Source: Pseudomonas mandelii
GTDB taxonomy: Bacteria; Pseudomonadota; Gammaproteobacteria; Pseudomonadales; Pseudomonadaceae
NCBI RefSeq assembly: GCF_900106065.1
Contig: NZ_LT629796.1
Coordinates: 2,082,001 to 2,146,000 of the forward strand
Direction of reading: 5' to 3'
DNA length: 64,000 bases
Program-made: the position numbers and the translations under genes
Part shown: piece after piece, positions 63,307 to 64,000 of the stretch
Layout: every line of letters begins with the position of its first letter
Numbering within the stretch: position 1 is the stretch's first letter
The notes under the pieces: model-generated
What the model was told of the DNA's origin: nothing
What the model saw: the letters and a program-made list of their open reading frames with translations, nothing else
Databases searched by the model: none

Positions 63307-63708
63307 ATGAGCGAATTTCACACCGGCGGCTGCCACTGCGGACATCTGCGCTATCAATTCAGCGGACCTTTGCACGACATCGCCCACTGCCATTGTTCGA
63401 TCTGCCGGCGCGTCAGCGGCGGGATCGTGACAACCTGGATCACGGTTCCCGTATCGGCCTTTAAATGGCTGAAAGGGACGCCGGCGCAGTACGAATCTTC
63501 AACTACCTGCGTGCGCTATTTCTGCCCGAACTGTGGGGCGCAACTGGCGTTGATCACACATCTGAGCCCCGAGAGTATCGACGTGACCATCGCCACCCTC
63601 GATCACCCGGAGCAAGCCCCGGCCGAGCGTCACATCTGGACCCGCAGCCACTTACCCTGGCTGCACTTGGACGAACATTTGCCCGGCGAAGCCGAAGAAA
63701 ACCTCTGA
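63307..63708 (+). CDS. GFA (CENP-V/glutathione-dependent formaldehyde-activating) family protein
   Basis: This 133-residue protein has the zinc-binding cysteine pattern of the GFA fold: CHC near residue 9, CHCSIC near residue 28, and CPNC near residue 78. AGGAGG precedes the ATG at 63307; the frame open further upstream runs through the REP element. Despite the name, most bacterial members have no proven formaldehyde activity, so only fold and zinc binding are claimed. It converges with the last gene, the stop codons being adjacent. Confidence 0.92.
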   Translation: MSEFHTGGCHCGHLRYQFSGPLHDIAHCHCSICRRVSGGIVTTWITVPVSAFKWLKGTPAQYESSTTCVRYFCPNCGAQLALITHLSPESIDVTIATLDHPEQAPAERHIWTRSHLPWLHLDEHLPGEAEENL

Positions 63709-64000
63709 TCAAAAAATAGACAGGTCCAGCGGCCGGATTGCGCCCATCCAGATCGCGTGCTCGGTGTGGTCCAGCAAATCGTCGCCGGTGTCCGGGTGCA
63801 GAAACACCACCAAACCCTTGCGGTTGAGCGCCAGCCACGGCAGCACTTCGCCGATCAGCTCCGGCCCGAACGCCAATTGGCAACTCCAGTCCGGGTGCGG
63901 ACCCACGGGACGTTCATGCACGCGGCCCATTTTCAGCGGGAACACCTGCGCGGCGTGCTCACACAGCGCTCGCGCCTGGTCAATGCTCGTGGCGTCGAAA
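63709..64000 (-). CDS. DOPA 4,5-dioxygenase-like protein (5' end outside window)
   Basis: The visible 96 C-terminal residues include FDATSIDQARAL, GRVHERPVGPHPDWSCQLAF and VFLHPDTGDDLLDHTEHAIW, a pattern of the small DOPA 4,5-dioxygenase-like family, with His residues suited to metal binding. The frame remains open at the right edge, so the start lies beyond the window. Bacterial members have unproven substrates, probably catechol-type compounds. Confidence 0.82.
   Translation of the reverse strand, partial: FDATSIDQARALCEHAAQVFPLKMGRVHERPVGPHPDWSCQLAFGPELIGEVLPWLALNRKGLVVFLHPDTGDDLLDHTEHAIWMGAIRPLDLSIF

Overview
The window is chromosomal DNA of a fluorescent pseudomonad, most likely from the Pseudomonas fluorescens group. 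The evidence is the high GC content, a gene order that repeatedly matches Pseudomonas blocks I remember (cox-ctaG-SURF1-ctaA-cyoE-SCO, metNIQ, zur-znuCB/znuA, polA-ersA-engB-c4-dsbA, dgcH, ampDh2, kinB-algB, gltP), and at least eleven paired REP elements built on GGGAGCGAGCCTGCTCGCGA-like arms. No rRNA, tRNA, prophage, insertion sequence or CRISPR array was seen.

Layout. 1-4.8 kb: two consecutive M3 oligopeptidases, the first cut by the window edge, with a YheV-like zinc-ribbon gene and a convergent exported phosphatase. 5.0-6.2 kb: an AT-richer island of three small paralogous proteins, each ending in a dockerin/EF-hand-like calcium loop; two have the same palindrome about 90 bp upstream. 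6.4-10.1 kb: a radical SAM gene with a good LexA box, then a beta carbonic anhydrase and a SulP transporter. 10.2-19.8 kb: the aa3 cytochrome c oxidase locus with its copper and heme A assembly genes. 19.9-28.8 kb: methionine uptake (metNIQ), a large catalase, and zinc uptake (znuA divergent from zur-znuC-znuB).

28.9-45 kb: thrB, polA, the ErsA/Spot42-type sRNA locus, engB, cytochromes, dsbA, a diguanylate cyclase, an AmpD-type amidase lipoprotein, a CSS-EAL phosphodiesterase, and the KinB/AlgB two-component pair. 45-49.5 kb: small envelope proteins, an Ivy-type lysozyme inhibitor, gltP and a nucleoside-recognition-domain membrane protein. 49.6-57.7 kb: an MCE/Mla-type lipid ABC system, a DUF5924/DUF2914-like membrane protein, a membrane-anchored M16 peptidase and a Na/Pi cotransporter-family protein. 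57.9-60.4 kb: an accessory cassette that looks like a type VI secretion effector island: a frameshifted PAAR gene, a DUF2515-like protein, an overlapping small membrane protein (candidate immunity gene), and an internally deleted second copy of that small gene. 60.7-64 kb: TerC, CitMHS, a GFA-family protein and a partial DOPA 4,5-dioxygenase-like gene.

Most of the window is conserved housekeeping sequence. The parts that stand out are the PAAR cassette, the triplet of calcium-loop proteins with their palindromes, several unexplained inverted repeats (before ampDh2, before algB and before gltP), and a SCO-like protein of unknown role in the oxidase locus. Starts were moved from the longest open frame to internal ATG/GTG codons wherever a ribosome binding site, signal peptide or family length supported it.
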